From the NCBI GenBank assembly GCA_016931365.1, contig JAFGEY010000191.1, forward strand, positions 1-5,729: 5,729 bases of DNA, read 5' to 3'. The stretch comes from Anaerolineae bacterium (GTDB lineage: Bacteria; Chloroflexota; Anaerolineae; JAFGEY01). Positions 5,572 through 5,729 of the stretch are shown here, one piece after another (within the stretch, counting starts at the first letter, position 1; each line of letters opens with the position of its first letter). The notes below the pieces were generated by a model, which saw nothing but the letters and a program-made list of their open reading frames with translations, made no database searches and had not been told where the DNA came from. The position numbers and the translations under genes are program-made.

Positions 5572-5729
5572 ATGACATCGCAACCTTTTACCCTGGGTGT
5601 GAACTATTGGCCGCGCCGCAAGGCGATGTACTGGTGGTCGGATTTCGAGCGCGACGAGGTGCGGGAGGAATTCACCGTCATCCATTCGCTGGGGCTGGAC
5701 CTGGTGCGCATTTTCCTGCTGTGGGAAGA
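5572..5729 (+). CDS. N-terminal fragment of a TIM-barrel glycoside hydrolase-like protein (3' end outside window)
   Basis: An ATG at 5572, 4 nt after the ATPase stop, opens a frame of 52 complete codons running off the right edge. The fragment contains FTLGVNYWPRRKAMYWW (6-22), WSDFERDEVREEF (22-34) and GLDLVRIFLLWE (41-52). A first strand ending in GVNYWP, a helix, and a second strand with G-x-x-x-VRIFLLWE is the usual opening of clan GH-A (beta/alpha)8 glycosidases, such as GH5, GH2-like and beta-mannanase/galactosidase families. The substrate cannot be told because the catalytic glutamates would lie beyond the window. There is no signal peptide, so the protein is probably cytoplasmic. No strong Shine-Dalgarno sequence precedes the ATG (the sequence is GAAACTAGCAAG), so translation may depend on coupling to the ATPase gene. 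Frame and start are good; the family is likely; the function is open. Confidence 0.7.
   Translation, partial: MTSQPFTLGVNYWPRRKAMYWWSDFERDEVREEFTVIHSLGLDLVRIFLLWE

Overview
The window is GC-rich bacterial DNA. Every supported gene is on the + strand, and three of the five are separated by only 2 to 16 bases. No taxonomic marker is present. The mix of a cyclase-like alpha-toroid protein, a ClpP-class NfeD protease, a slipin, a PacL-type P2A ATPase and a glycosidase beginning FTLGVNYWPRRKAMYWW reminds me most of Chloroflexota (Anaerolineae or Caldilineae-like). That is an impression from family resemblance, not a demonstrated assignment.

Layout: (1) Positions 1-270 hold the last 89 codons of a protein that resembles squalene-cyclase/prenyltransferase-type alpha-toroid repeats. 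(2) Positions 271-626 are a 356-base gap, less GC-rich in its middle. It carries a good sigma70-type promoter (TTGCCC-N17-TATAAT, 372-400) framed by a 7-bp inverted repeat. A leader of about 220 nt follows, containing a possible 26-codon small ORF and a perfect 8-bp hairpin just before the ribosome binding site. (3) Positions 627-1961 encode a full-length NfeD-family membrane serine protease with a visible Ser/Lys dyad. (4) Positions 1964-2824 encode a slipin (stomatin/SPFH protein). (5) Positions 2841-5567 encode a complete P2A-type cation-transporting ATPase, probably for Ca2+. (6) Position 5572 to the right edge holds the start of a TIM-barrel glycoside hydrolase-like protein.

The NfeD-slipin pair is a known conserved partnership: the protease is thought to process or associate with the membrane-scaffolding slipin. 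What stands out here is that the pair is packed tightly with an ion pump behind what looks like one promoter. A plausible reading (inference) is a membrane-microdomain or quality-control module that organises or turns over the pump. A glycosidase gene follows only 4 bases after the pump and may be co-transcribed without any functional link. I see no RNA genes, CRISPR arrays, insertion sequences or convincing intrinsic terminators.
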